A DNA stretch of 64,000 bases from contig JAUCBN010000024.1 of the NCBI GenBank assembly GCA_035048815.1, positions 10,104,001 through 10,168,000 on the forward strand, given 5' to 3'. Position 1 is the first letter of the stretch, and the number at the start of each line of letters is the position of its first letter. The notes beneath the pieces were generated by a model that did no database searches, was not told the origin of the DNA, and was given only the letters and a program-made list of their open reading frames with translations. The translations under genes were made by a program, and so were the position numbers. The stretch is from Abelmoschus esculentus. Its lineage: Eukaryota > Streptophyta > Magnoliopsida > Malvales > Malvaceae. Below are positions 1 through 11,305 of the stretch, in pieces.

Positions 1-370
1 TGAAAAATGAAAAGACGCTATTTAATTTTTAAAACATATATATCTAATATTTGGTGAAATTATAAGTTATGTCTTATGAAATTTTAAGATTTATATATTA
101 GTCTCTAAAATTATATATAAATTTATAATAGTCTAAAATTTATATGGCGGGTGTAAGATGGACGGTTTTGAAACAGGTGAATACAAGACGGGCGGATACG
201 GTGCGGGAAAGTCTTAAATCCATCACCTATCCACTAACCATGACGGATACAATATTTTACATCCACACCCACCCACTACCCATTAAAGTTATACCCATCC
301 CCACCCCAATTGGGACGGGTGCGGTACGAAATTCACAAATTTATACCCACCTGCCATCCCTACTCACAAC
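1..370. repeat. AT-rich flank and GGGCGGGT-type degenerate repeat
   Basis: The first ~140 bases are AT-rich with no gene. From about 144 to 370 the DNA is rich in GGCGGGTG, GACGGGCGG and the complementary CACCCACCC words, in a low-complexity pattern typical of short non-autonomous plant repeats. Its right edge reads TGCCATCCCTA, which on the minus strand is TAGGGATGGCA, similar to the ends of several other repeats in the window. The 82-codon open frame here follows the repeat and is not a gene. It appears to interrupt the Copia integrase remnant to its right. Confidence 0.4.
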
Positions 371-872
371 CTTGATACATTTGTCAAATTGATTTTCAAT
401 AATTTGATAGAAAGTTTTAAAAATCAACTCAACTTTAGCTTTTTTCTCTCATTAAAAATATCCACGTAGTCCTAGAATAGTCGTTAATAAAGGTGATAAA
501 TCACCTAGACCCAGATAAACTTTTGACCTTAGATGGACGCCAAATATCGTTGTGTATTATAGAAAAAAGAGATATTGATGTAAATGAGAAAAGAGCATAA
601 GTCGATCTTTTATGTTTAGCAAGTTGACATACTTCACAAGTAAAACAATTAGGTTTTTTACCGTTAAATAACTTGAGAAACAGTTTTGAAAGATACACAA
701 AATTTGGATGTCCTAACCTAAGGTGACATAACATAATATCATTGGGTTTACTAGAAGAAGATGAAGTCTTAAGACAAGTTGAAACTGAAGAAATTCGAGG
801 TGGTACTTCATCAAGAATATAAAGACCATTGGATAGCCTAACACCGCTAATCACCTTCTCTGATTTACACAT
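371..872 (-). pseudogene. Ty1/Copia retrotransposon remnant: GAG-pre-integrase and start of integrase
   Basis: The minus strand encodes a decayed piece of a Copia polyprotein. From 872 to about 501 an open frame of 123 codons shows the GAG-pre-integrase pattern HLRLGHPNF followed by CEVCQLAKHKRS, the zinc-binding motif that leads into the integrase core. The segment then continues in shifted frames to about 375 with integrase-like residues (a D near the YSR-type motif, then EKS-V--IFK-F). Gag, protease and reverse transcriptase are absent, and no LTR is visible nearby. In intact elements this enzyme inserts the cDNA into the host genome; here frameshifts and truncation rule that out. The remnant has the same reading direction as the Copia piece at 56999-57702, but the two cover different parts of the polyprotein. 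Confidence 0.8.
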
Positions 873-1557
873 CCATTAATTTTAAAGTTAACATCACATT
901 TAGCATTACGAACTAATTGATTACAAGTTATAGACAAGATTACAAACGTATATCACATTGGATAAAATCAATTTAACACCCACTTGAATACTACCCCTTC
1001 CTCTTACTTGGGACAATGAATCATCTATAATTTTTATTACCTAAATTGATGTCAATAGATACTATTTTTTATTACAGTTTTATTAACGTAAGATATGATT
1101 AGTATATATTGATAAATTGAGATGAAAATTAAAATTAGAATGTCTAAAAGTTTAGAGACAAATTTAAAATAAATACCATAATTTGATGATAAAATTAAAA
1201 TATTAAAAAATGTAAGAATCAATTTAAAATGAGTGTCATAATTTAAAAATGATTGATGCAGTTAATTCTAAAATTACTCACTATATAAAATTTTTTCTAA
1301 AATTTATTTAAATATTCAAAAATATATATTTAATGGATGATAATAGAATCCGATCGATAAAAGATAATCTAAAATTTATTCAAATATTCAAAATCTTTAT
1401 AAAAATTCTCCTTTTTAGTATTTTCTTAAATAATTATTTTTTTAATAGATGAAAAAAAATTATTATATGTTTCGTTAAAAAAAACTCCCTAAACCTAAAT
1501 GGAGAAAAAAGAGTGCATATGATAATTTAAATAGAGTAACAAATTATTCTCCAACTT
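873..1557. other. Intergenic, AT-rich
   Basis: About 700 bases of AT-rich DNA with no convincing open frame, RNA gene or repeat boundary. The first 130 bases could be further decayed retroelement sequence continuing the Copia piece on the left. Confidence 0.5.
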
Positions 1558-2096
1558 GATCTACTCAAGACAAATAAGCAAAAATAACAAAGGAACCGTA
1601 CCTACAACATAATCCCATAAAACATCAATAAAACAAGGAAATCAACCAATACCATTAGCTGTTGTAGATTAATGAGCCTCACGTTAAACAATTTCTTATA
1701 CCCAAACTGGAGCAACATTCATTAACAAAACACCTGGTGGTTGACCAAAACATATTTGTGCACCTACCGAACCTTTATGTTTTATCCGTTGATTTTTTAG
1801 TAATTTCGATAGATCAAATGTAATATAATTCAAGATAAATAAGTAAAAACAACAAAAAAACTATACCTACAATATAACCCCATAAAACATCAATAAAGCA
1901 AAAAATTCAACCAATATCACTAGTTATTGTAGATTGATGAGCTTCACGTTGAACAATTTTTTGTACCCAATCCGGAGCAACGTTGATTAACAAAAACACC
2001 CAATGGTTAACCAAAACAAATTTATGCACTTACCGAACCTTTATGTTTTATCCGTTAATTTCTCAGTAATTTCGGTAGATCAAATGTAATACAATT
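1558..2096. repeat. 265-bp tandem duplication upstream of HSP70
   Basis: Two diverged copies lie head to tail. Landmarks such as CCCATAAAACATCAATAAA, the GGAGCAAC word and ACCGAACCTTTATGTTTTATC recur with a spacing of about 265 bases (for example the CCCA before the GGAGCAAC word at 1701 and 1966). Read on the minus strand the second copy has a short open stretch, but the first copy has stops in the same frame, so I see no working gene. The source of the unit is not recognised. The duplication ends about 300 bases before the heat-shock elements of the HSP70 promoter. Confidence 0.75.
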
Positions 2097-2358
2097 CATC
2101 GCATGGTCAAAAATATACGGCACGTTCACAATGCCCTTTTACGTCTTTTCATATTATACCTTGCTTAACGCGTGTTGCCCATCAAAGAATCCTCCAGAAA
2201 CGGTTACAGTCCAATGAGAAAAGCTGTAACAAGATGCCGCTATCCGGTCATTGGGCGTCAGATTTGAACGGACGGTCTAGATCCCCCAATCAATATATAA
2301 TTCACTTTACTGACGTGGCAGTATTTTAAGGGCCTGTTTAAAAGATCTGGAACAATCG

Positions 2359-2444
2359 GGAATTTTCGAAGATCGGACGGCTTCTAGAGTCCGGAGATTA
2401 GAACATTCTAGAAACGAGCTCAGAAAATCTCTCTCTCTATATAA
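2359..2444 (+). promoter_or_regulatory. HSP70 promoter: heat-shock elements and TATA box
   Basis: A perfect three-unit heat-shock element, GAA-2-TTC-2-GAA, lies at 2401-2413. A second, imperfect one (GAATTTTCGAAGA) lies at about 2360-2372. The TATA box TATATAA is at 2438-2444, about 130 bases before the start codon, leaving a 5' UTR of roughly 100 bases. A CCAAT word occurs further up near 2210. Heat-shock factors bind such inverted GAA arrays as trimers, so heat-induced transcription is inferred. Confidence 0.85.
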
Positions 2445-2569
2445 CCCCTTTTCCCTCGTTCTCCAACGTACAACTTAAACATTTGAAACCTTCATTCTTC
2501 CTCTTCGCCTCTCTCAGTCGTTTTTCCTCCAATCGCTTCGTTTACACAAACAAATAGAAGAGAATAGAA

Positions 2570-5122
2570 ATGGCCGGTAAAGGTGAAGGTCCAGCGATCG
2601 GAATCGATCTCGGAACAACTTACTCTTGCGTTGGCGTTTGGCAACATGATCGTGTTGAGATTATCGCCAACGATCAAGGTAACAGGACGACGCCGTCTTA
2701 TGTTGCTTTCACTGACTCCGAGCGTTTGATTGGTGATGCTGCAAAAAACCAGGTCGCCATGAACCCCTTGAACACCGTCTTTGGTAAGATTCAACTCTGT
2801 TTTCCTTTCAGTTAACACTTTATTCCCTTGTTTTAGATCTGCTGTTTCGATTGAATTTGGATCTCTTTAGTTTGGTTTAGATCTACGATAAGGTTAGTTT
2901 TTATTCAGAAGTTAGATCTGAACATACCTAAGTTTGTGAGAGATTTAACGAGTAATCGTTGTTGCTCGAGCTCATACTCGATCAGATCTGATTCTAATTT
3001 CTAATTCTATTAAACTTTAGATCTCGCGTTTAAATTGAATTTGGATTTCTTGTTTTGATGGTAATAACATTCATTTTTTGTTTATTTTTCACCAATTTGA
3101 AATGTTTTTAAGCTGTATTTTTCTTCTGTCTCTAAATTTAGTTATGGTAATGCAACAATAGAATGTAATAAATAATTTATTCGCGTAATATGTGTAAGAT
3201 TGTAACTGCAATTATAAATTTGACAACGACATTTTTATAATCTGCTTATCGCCAATATTTTGAACTGTATAAGTAATTCCGATATGTGAAACTATTATTG
3301 GTTATTCATAAATTTATAGATTGAGAAGGTTATATTCTTAGTTAATTTTCTATCCTTTAAAGTTGGTTTGGGTGAACTAATATGTATTTATATTTTTGCA
3401 GATGCAAAGAGGTTGATTGGTCGTAGATTTGGGGATTCTGCTGTTCAGAGTGATATGAAATTGTGGCCATTCAAGGTCATCCCCGGGCCTGGTGATAAGC
3501 CTATGATTGTTGTTACCTACAAAGGTGAGGAGAAGCAATTTGCTGCTGAGGAGATTTCATCTATGGTGCTCATAAAGATGCGTGAGATTGCTGAGGCTTA
3601 CCTTGGTTCCACTGTGAAGAATGCCGTGGTTACTGTCCCAGCATATTTCAATGACTCTCAGCGTCAGGCAACAAAGGATGCTGGTGTCATTGCTGGTCTT
3701 AATGTCCTGCGAATTATCAACGAGCCCACTGCTGCTGCTATTGCTTATGGTCTTGACAAGAAGGCTACTAGCGTTGGTGAAAAGAATGTCTTGATCTTCG
3801 ATCTTGGTGGTGGTACTTTTGATGTCTCTCTTCTTACCATTGAAGAGGGTATCTTTGAGGTGAAGGCCACTGCCGGTGACACTCACCTTGGAGGTGAAGA
3901 TTTTGATAATAGAATGGTGAACCATTTTGTACAAGAGTTCAAGAGAAAAAACAAGAAGGACATCAGTGGCAACCCTAGAGCTCTTAGAAGATTGAGGACT
4001 GCTTGTGAAAGAGCAAAGAGAACTCTCTCATCCACTGCCCAAACCACCATTGAGATCGACTCTTTGTATGAGGGCATTGATTTTTACTCAACCATCACCC
4101 GTGCTAGATTTGAGGAACTTAATATGGATCTCTTCAGAAAATGTATGGAACCGGTTGAGAAGTGTTTGAGGGATGCCAAAATGGATAAGAGCAGCGTCCA
4201 CGATGTTGTGCTTGTTGGAGGCTCTACTAGAATTCCCAAGGTTCAGCAACTTTTGCAAGATTTCTTCAATGGAAAGGAGCTCTGCAAGAGCATCAACCCC
4301 GATGAGGCTGTAGCTTATGGTGCTGCAGTCCAAGCTGCTATCTTGAGCGGTGAGGGCAATGAGAAGGTGCAGGATCTATTGCTCTTGGATGTCACCCCAC
4401 TGTCGCTCGGTTTGGAAACTGCTGGTGGAGTCATGACCGTTTTGATTCCTAGGAACACCACCATTCCCACCAAGAAGGAGCAAGTCTTCTCTACGTACTC
4501 CGACAACCAGCCTGGTGTGTTGATCCAGGTGTACGAAGGTGAGAGAACAAGGACCAAAGATAACAACTTGCTCGGTAAATTCGAGCTCTCTGGGATCCCA
4601 CCAGCTCCTAGAGGTGTCCCACAGATCACAGTGTGCTTCGACATCGATGCCAATGGTATCTTGAATGTGTCTGCCGAAGACAAAACCACTGGACAGAAAA
4701 ACAAAATCACCATTACAAATGACAAGGGACGGCTTTCCAAGGAGGAGATAGAGAAAATGGTTCAGGAAGCAGAGAAGTATAAGTCTGAAGATGAAGAGCA
4801 CAAGAAGAAAGTCGAGGCCAAGAACACATTAGAGAACTACGCTTACAACATGAGGAACACGGTTAAGGATGAGAAGATTGGTGGTCAACTTGGTACTGAA
4901 GATAAGAAGAAGATTGAAGATGCAATTGAGCAGGCCATCCAATGGCTAGACAACAACCAGCTTGCAGAGGCAGATGAATTTGAAGACAAGATGAAGGAAT
5001 TGGAGAGCATCTGCAATCCTATCATTGCAAAGATGTACCAAGGTGCTGGTGCAGGCATGGGTGAGGATACCCCTGCTGCTGCCGGAACGGGTGCTGGCCC
5101 CAAGATCGAGGAAGTCGACTAA
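2570..5122 (+). CDS. HSP70: Cytosolic/nuclear heat shock 70 kDa protein, two exons
   Basis: ATP-driven chaperone that binds unfolded peptide segments and works with J-domain co-chaperones in cytosol and nucleus. Exon 1 is 2570-2783 and exon 2 is 3402-5122; the 618-base intron starts GTAAGA, ends TTTTTGCAG and splits an Asp codon after residue 71, the conserved position in plant HSP70 genes. The joined product is 644 residues, normal for the family. All three family signatures are intact: IGIDLGTTYS (from residue 10), IFDLGGGTFDVSLL (from ~203) and VLVGGSTRIPKVQQLL (from ~341). The substrate-binding domain follows, and the C-terminus is EEVD, the tail that binds TPR co-chaperones and marks cytosolic forms. 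No ER signal or organelle transit peptide is seen. The upstream heat-shock element suggests an inducible member rather than a purely constitutive one. Confidence 0.98.
2833..2990 (+). promoter_or_regulatory. Intron-mediated-enhancement motifs in HSP70 intron 1
   Basis: The start of the HSP70 intron has two exact copies of TTAGATCTG (2833-2841 and 2912-2920) plus near matches (TCAGATCTG near 2982, and TTAGATCT followed by other bases). They fit the TTNGATYTG motif reported for plant introns that raise expression when near the 5' end. All lie in the first ~210 bases of the intron. The enhancement itself is inferred from the motif. Confidence 0.5.
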
Positions 5123-5452
5123 GTAATTTCTATCATTTTTCTTTATCTGGTTTTAGTCTTTGTTTTTCGCTTTTAATATTGAAATGATTTGTAAGCATCT
5201 TAGCGTTTTTGGGTTATTGGAAACATGAATTCTGGTGTTATATTACGGATAAAATTACCCGGAACTTTTATATAAAAGGTTGCAAAATTTATATTGTTTC
5301 ATTTTCTTTTAGCTTTTCCAATTGCAAAATCGTATGGTCATCTGAAATTTAGGATTAAGTTTCTCTTTCGATTCAGCCTGATACAAATAAGATTTTTTTT
5401 GTTTGGTATATAAAGTAAACCGAAAGTTACAATAATAATAGTTTATTCTTAT

Positions 5453-6332
5453 TGTCACGGGGCTAGGGTTCTACTAGCGGAACCGTGCGACCTTAGTCGC
5501 GAATCTTTTCGATGATGCGGCTAAGTCAGCCTAAAAATCCAAGAGAAATGCTTGGATAAGCACAGCGGAAATAAAAGCAAGGCAAAAGAAAGATGAGAGA
5601 AAAGTGTTGCTTTCTATTACTCAAGAGAAAAGTGAAGAATGAAGTGAGTTACAAATGAAAATGAAGCCACTATTTATAGGATGGCTAGCTACGATCTAAC
5701 GGTTACAAAAGATCGATGGCTAAGATTAATCTAAGACAAGTAATAAAGGAAGGAAAATCATGGTTGGTGAGCTTTCCTTCAATGCATGGATGAAATGATG
5801 ATTGTTTCCATAAGTGCTGGGAGACATCTTCCTTGAATCAGGGGATTTGGTTGGTGGCTCCTTCTTTCCTTGTGTAATCCGATCAAATGTGCATTCTCCA
5901 AGTGGGTTGGCTGGATGGGCTTGAGAAAGGCCCAAGACTTCAGACAGAAATACTTGGGCAGCTCGCAAGGTATCGAGCTCGGTCTGGGTGGCAAGGCCCT
6001 CGGACCCCGGGTGCTGATGGAAGATGCGGGCAATGGGTTCGCCCCTTGGTGGGATGGTGTGGGCGTGGATCTCGCCCCTTGGTTGTGCGTGATTGGTGCT
6101 GCTATCGGCCCGCACGGGTGGATGAGTGGTGCGGGTGTTGTGCTCGGCTCCTTGGTGTGCACGTCGGGTGCTGTCCTTGGCTCCTTGGTGTGCACGTCGG
6201 GTGCTGACTGCCGTCCCATGGTGTCGGGCAGAAACTATGGTGTCCGACTTGGCCCCTAAGGGTGCGGCCTCCTCGGTCATGTTGGCCTCTTGGTGTGCGG
6301 CCTCCTCGATCATGTGGTGGCGGGGTGTGACA
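5453..6332 (-). mobile_element. Solo LTR of an LTR retrotransposon, minus orientation
   Basis: On the minus strand this 880-base block starts TGTCACACCCC and ends CCGTGACA, the TG...CA termini with a short inverted repeat expected of an LTR. It is flanked by TTAT at 5449-5452 and again at 6333-6336 (TTATT if the shared T is counted), a 4-5 bp target duplication. A minus-strand TATA box, CCTATAAATAG, near 5680-5670 places U3 on the right and R-U5 on the left. No internal polyprotein or second LTR adjoins it, so it is a solo LTR left by LTR-LTR recombination. U3 is GC-rich and carries a 33-bp tandem repeat (units starting at 6146 and 6179). The long open frames across it in both directions come from this composition and are not genes. 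Confidence 0.85.
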
Positions 6333-6339
6333 TTATTGA

Positions 6340-8230
6340 GAATAATTTCTTATAAATAAATGTTATTACACTTCGAAGTTTTGATTTAAATATTATATAT
6401 ATTTTTCTCAATATATAGCACAAATGATTTAATTTTTAATCTATAATATTTATTATAGTATATACTGAATCTTACTTTAAATAGTATTTTCTCAGAATAT
6501 ACTTGTTAGTTATTACAACGTAAAGATGACTTAAAATCGGATTCTCTTATATCCATTTTTATAGGTATTTATGAGAATTATTTTTAAAGCCGAAACCAGA
6601 TACCGCCGACTTTACTGATATTATAAAAAATGTAATATTGTGGAAAATAATTTCTCATTGAAAATTATTTTCTTTTATTACAATATTAATGTGAAATCTC
6701 CTTAACACTTCACATATCTTCCAATATTTAAAATAAAAATTATACTATCATCTCTAATAGGAAGGGGTTAATAATTTTTTTAAAATTGTAAGTTTGACTC
6801 ATTTTACCTTAAAATTTTAATTTGATCTCACTTAATCTAAATTCGGTCTTATAAAACCATTCATAATTAGGGACATAATTAAGATTTAATATTGGAATAG
6901 GGAAAATTTTATCAAATTTTTAAATTTAAAAATTACGAGGATAAAAAATTTATTTAATTAATATTTAAAATATATAATTATATAAAAAAATTGAGTGATA
7001 CAAGAATACCTCCTATCTTATACATGGTTGTCTTTGATAATTCAAACTGATAAAATCCAGAATCAATGAGTCTCCCTAATATCACTTATCGTTCTCCTTT
7101 CTACTTTTCCCTGGAATAGGGTAACCTGGCTTTGGAGTTGGATGGATTTGGAATTTGGGTTGGAATGGAATCGCTTTCCCATTTTCTGCTCAAACCCCAG
7201 ATGGCCTGGCGGGCTCCCGAGTGGCTGGCTCATTGACTACTGCTAAAACCAAACCAGATGAATAAATTTTCCTATTGTAGAGTGTCGACCCAATATTTCT
7301 GTTTGTTCACATGTTATAGTTGTACACAGTGCGGTAAGATCGGGTATTCGGCCAATTTAAATTAAATTTATCTTGATCCCGATAATAATTGGTTTTTGAA
7401 AATTAGACTCAGTTTCGATTTAGGTCACACCGAGTCTTAAATTTTAAGAATCGGTCTTATTATGGGTAGAAATCGGTTCTAATATTGGGTACCCGGTCAA
7501 TTCGTCTATTCTTAAAAAAATTGAATAATTGGAGAAAAAATTTTAACCACCAATAATAATATTAAATAATAAAATTAGAATATTGTAGGCTAAAACTAAA
7601 ATTTTAAAACTAGTCATACTCATAATATTCATACATAAAGAAAAAGTTTAATAAGAAAAATAAACGAAAGAAAACTAATATCAAATATTTAGTATTGGTC
7701 CTGGTCTTATTGGGTTCTCACCGGGTACCGGATCTAAAAATCAAGGTTTCGTCTCGGTCCCGGTTATAACAGGACCTAAATTTTAGATCTAGTCTCAATT
7801 CCACTAAAACTAATACCAGATAAAAATCTACTGGATCTTATCAAGTCCGGAACTGGATAATCAGTTTTTTTTTTCACCCGTACTACACAGTAGTAAAATA
7901 AAATCATATCAACATGAAGTCTTATCCTCCTCCTTTCATTTTTCAATTTTACAATACCAACGAAAACGCTGAGAGTGAGGTCCACATTCCCACCATTCAA
8001 CTACAAAAACCGCGTGACCACAAATGGCGGATGGAATTTTAGTCTGTTTCATCCGGGAAAGCAAGCTTGGATATTTTCATGTCAAAAGCTTCTTGTAAAC
8101 ATCAAATATATTTCTGAAAAACAATTACAATTACAATCCAATGCCAACCAGAACAAGAACCAGAACCATAGAAATTAGCCAGCAAAATTTGAATAACACA
8201 AATGTCATATACACTTTTTGTATCATAGAT
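6340..8230. other. Intergenic DNA with a GGGTACCCGG-type repeat
   Basis: AT-rich sequence without a gene. Between about 7330 and 7850 words such as GGGTACCCGG, CGGTCCCGG and CACCGGGTACCGG recur in a degenerate, low-complexity pattern like the one at 12140-12352. Short open frames at 7776-8178 fall in this material. The last ~100 bases are probably the 3' UTR of the minus-strand HSP20-like gene. Confidence 0.45.
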
Positions 8231-8297
8231 TACCCAGAAATGTCATTAAGAAAGGTCAGTAAAACAATGATGCAGCAACCCCAAATGTCTTGTGCTT

Positions 8298-9764
8298 TTA
8301 TGTTAACATGAGATCACTCCCTACAAGCTTCGGCCGAAGGCAGACACGGACTTCGTGTTCTTCTGGCACCACAGGAAGTTTGGGAACCATGATTTCAAGT
8401 GCTGAACCTGTACCATCGTGATAGGCTTCGATGTTGGCGTCTTCGGGTATTCGAGTTGATAATGGTATCTCTCTAACAAATTCTCCAGGAGGACAATGCT
8501 CGGAAGCTGGATCCGTCAGCTTGAAAGTTCTGTCATGTCTCTTGATGAAAGGCATCCGAGATGTGCTCACACATGATACCTTAATGATGCCGTGAGTGAG
8601 AGTATTCCTCCATGAAACCTTGACCCTTTGAAGATCAACAAAAGGGAGGCTTATGATGATTAAATAACCTGCTTCGTCTTCATAGATGGTTTTTGCAGCT
8701 GTAACGGGACCGTAAACATTCTTCATTACACCATTGAATTCGTTTAACCAGTGCGGTTCATTGGAGTGAACTTCCATGTCAGGAATGACAGCCAAATAGC
8801 TATCATCCTCGATTCCATGTGGGAAAAAGTCTTTCCGCCTTTTGTTGCTCATCAGCGATAAGTCCATCCCATTGATCCCATCACCATTACTGTGGCTAGA
8901 TGGCTGAGTAGACAGATTGAGCCCAGAACCATTTAACTGCTTCTTCGAGTGAGAATTTGATACACTTTTAATCACAGGCCGTTCAAGCTCAAAATCAGTA
9001 TTTTGAAGGTTTCTCCATGAACCGAAATCACTAGCTTCAGGTGGAACTGTGAAATTCAAGTCTCTTCCTGTGAGCTCCATCCACCTTTTTCGTTCTTCTT
9101 CATCAATAGCATTAAGATTCGGTGACGGAACAACCTCGACCCCATGCACACATTGAGGGTTTGACAGTCCTCTGTAATGCTTCCGCTGCATCCGGTGTGA
9201 GCGGACAAATCCCTTATCGACACTGAAGGGGAAGGGCTGTTCCCCTTGGCGAGAATGTCCATTCATGTAACTTCTAAGCTGCATTTTACCCAATGCATTC
9301 TCAGGTCTCTCCTTGAAAACCCACATATACATATTCTCCATATCATGCTGAACCATGAAAACATCCAAATTGAGATCTGATTTATCAAAACCAGAAACAG
9401 CGCCGTTTGCATCACGAGTAACCTTGGCCTTTGATTTGTCATTCACAGCAGGTTTGAAGTAAAAACTAAAGAAAAACCAAGCACCCCATATACTATCTAC
9501 CCTTTTGGCACATTTTCTCCCAGTTTTAGGAACTGTTAGGTAGCATTCTGTATCATAAGCCTGTGAACTGAGCCCAACATCCAAAATATCACAGTGATCA
9601 GAATTCCATAGCATCGGGGGAGGGCTAGGCTCGGCCGAGAGTGGCAAATTGATATCAGGCGGACGAGAAAGAACAATTTGCCTATTCATTTCCAAATCCA
9701 ATTCTTCATGAGAGGAAGCACTTGAATCCATGGACAAGAGAGTTGAAGGGTGATGATTCTCCAT
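8298..9764 (-). CDS. HSP20-like (alpha-crystallin domain) plant protein, 488 aa
   Basis: A plant-specific protein with a C-terminal HSP20-like fold. The open frame reaches 9797, but the first ATG is at 9764 (MENHHPSTLL) with an in-frame stop just upstream, so I start there. Residues ~350-465 show the alpha-crystallin-like beta sandwich: AGYLIIISLPFVDLQRVKVSW, then REIPLSTRIPEDANIEAYHDG and LEIMVPKLP. The N-terminal 340 residues are not like small heat shock proteins; they contain a conserved-looking ECYLTVPKTGRKCAKRVDSIWGAW-type region. The layout fits the ~500-residue Arabidopsis HSP20-like superfamily proteins of unknown function (At5g02480 type) rather than a true small HSP. The coding region is a single exon. 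A GT donor near 10374 on the minus strand suggests a 5' UTR intron. Function is not established; a chaperone or adaptor role is only inferred from the fold. Confidence 0.9.
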   Translation of the reverse strand: MENHHPSTLLSMDSSASSHEELDLEMNRQIVLSRPPDINLPLSAEPSPPPMLWNSDHCDILDVGLSSQAYDTECYLTVPKTGRKCAKRVDSIWGAWFFFSFYFKPAVNDKSKAKVTRDANGAVSGFDKSDLNLDVFMVQHDMENMYMWVFKERPENALGKMQLRSYMNGHSRQGEQPFPFSVDKGFVRSHRMQRKHYRGLSNPQCVHGVEVVPSPNLNAIDEEERKRWMELTGRDLNFTVPPEASDFGSWRNLQNTDFELERPVIKSVSNSHSKKQLNGSGLNLSTQPSSHSNGDGINGMDLSLMSNKRRKDFFPHGIEDDSYLAVIPDMEVHSNEPHWLNEFNGVMKNVYGPVTAAKTIYEDEAGYLIIISLPFVDLQRVKVSWRNTLTHGIIKVSCVSTSRMPFIKRHDRTFKLTDPASEHCPPGEFVREIPLSTRIPEDANIEAYHDGTGSALEIMVPKLPVVPEEHEVRVCLRPKLVGSDLMLT

Positions 9765-9797
9765 TGACAAGGCTACCAGGAGATGATAATCTTCCAA

Positions 9798-10560
9798 TTC
9801 AGATAATCAGACAGGAGGAGGTCGGAATTATTCTAGACGGTGGATTGAAATTTTCCATTTTCCCACACAACAAACAGCTAAAGAAATCAACAAAATGACA
9901 ATTCTTATGAACACCTTCTAAACCCAGAATTTACCAATCAGGAAAGTGAACAACAATGCCCACAAATGAACAAAATTAGTAAAAATTCCACAAAAAGAAC
10001 ATTACAAAACTAAAAGACTAAACTTTTCCCTTTCTCTAGATCAACAGAAAGAAAACGTATATAATTAAAAAAAAAAACTTAAAAAGAAAGGAAAAATCTC
10101 TTCAAACTCTACCGAATCAAAGCTGCTGAAGAAAGACAATGTCTAACCCTAACCCCAGAACATCACGAAATCCTCCAAACACAGATGGGAAACACTGAAT
10201 CAAAAACATCAAATCCATCAGGAAACGAAAACCCAAATCCTAATTTTCTTATTTCCAACAGAAGATGAAAAATTTAGAAGCAATTAAGAAGGAAAAAGAT
10301 CAAACTTTGAATTATAAATATGGAAAATGAAGAGATATTTCTAGAAGAGAAATGAATGGATCTTTCAACAGTACCTTTTGGGATAAGCATTGAGGAAGCG
10401 ATAAGAAGATAGAGCTCCATGAGCGATTATGATGCTTATCTCCACCAAATTATCACCGTCCACAACAAGAGCTACCCACCATTTTTTTCCGCTTAATGAG
10501 AGAAACAGAGACGTAAAGCACCGTCTAATAATCTTCGGGGGTTCCGTTGGTAAAAGCCTA
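9798..10560 (-). other. Probable 5' UTR and UTR intron of the HSP20-like gene
   Basis: Upstream of the HSP20-like start codon the minus strand has a good 5' splice donor (CAAAAG before GTACTG, exon edge 10375). It is followed toward the gene by T-rich sequence with candidate acceptors, for example an AG after a T-run near 10030. This fits a 5' UTR exon at about 10376-10480 and an intron of 300-600 bases. The exact acceptor cannot be fixed by eye. Confidence 0.4.
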
Positions 10561-10619
10561 CACTAGATAGAACCGATTGAACTCGCCGTTACTTAACGGT
10601 GACGATGCACCTTTTCAAT

Positions 10620-11015
10620 TATTTTCTATCACGTTCTACCATGAATAAGGGTAAACTACAAAGATAAACATATTAGTTTTTGTTCTGTTTTATTTTAATC
10701 ACAGAATTTGAAAAAATAATAATTTGATCACTTAATTTTAGTTTTTTTGAATAATTTAATATCAGTATTATAAAAATAAATAAATATTTATCTAATTAGA
10801 CTATTTTTATTGCAAAATAAAGTAAATAACGATTTTAGTTTAATCTTTAACTAAAAATTAGATATTATTTTGATTAAAATTATAATATACGTATAATTTT
10901 TTAATTCAGTTCGGTGAATAGATATCATACTCTTAATATAATAACTCTAGGTTTAATTCATTCAAATGTATTTTAATAGCTCTTCTGTCTTATTAAAGTT
11001 ATCTTTTATATATAT
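10620..11015. other. Intergenic, AT-rich
   Basis: AT-rich DNA with no supported gene, RNA or repeat. Confidence 0.5.
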
Positions 11016-11155
11016 AATACATATATATTGAATCAATTACGATGATTATAATAGTATATGTTTTAGAGTATATTCTCAATTATTATACTATATTATTGGT
11101 GTTCGAGCTCGTGATCTCTAAAAACAATAATCATTCCTTTAACCACTGAGATAAG
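11016..11155 (-). mobile_element. tRNA-derived SINE-like fragment
   Basis: On the minus strand this reads like a Pol III promoter: TATCTCAGTGGTTAAAGG resembles a tRNA A box, and GAGCTCGAACACC about 35 bases later resembles a B box. The following ~90 bases match the equivalent part of 31140-31290 (for example GAATATACTCTAAAACA against GATTATATTCTAGAACA). Two diverged copies with the same layout support a short interspersed element family. The ends and target duplications were not resolved. Confidence 0.45.
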
Positions 11156-11305
11156 ATAATTTATGCATCTTTTATATATTTTTCAAGTAAATAAAATGTA
11201 ATTTTATACATATTTTTTGAATAAATATTTATAATTAACCGATCAAATAATCTCGTTAATTATCCCTTCCAACAATTATGTATAATAAATAAATGATATA
11301 TCAAC

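Noticed and set aside
144..392. 82-codon open frame on the plus strand
   Set aside because: It follows GGGCGGGT/CACCCACCC repeat words, has no domain and overlaps a repeat that interrupts a Copia relic.
3557..5103. Long minus-strand frames opposite HSP70
   Set aside because: Mirror frames of a highly expressed, codon-biased gene; no independent domain or start context.
5726..6359. Pro/Arg/His-rich frames on both strands up to 195 codons
   Set aside because: They lie inside the U3 region of a solo LTR and arise from its GC-rich 33-bp repeat.
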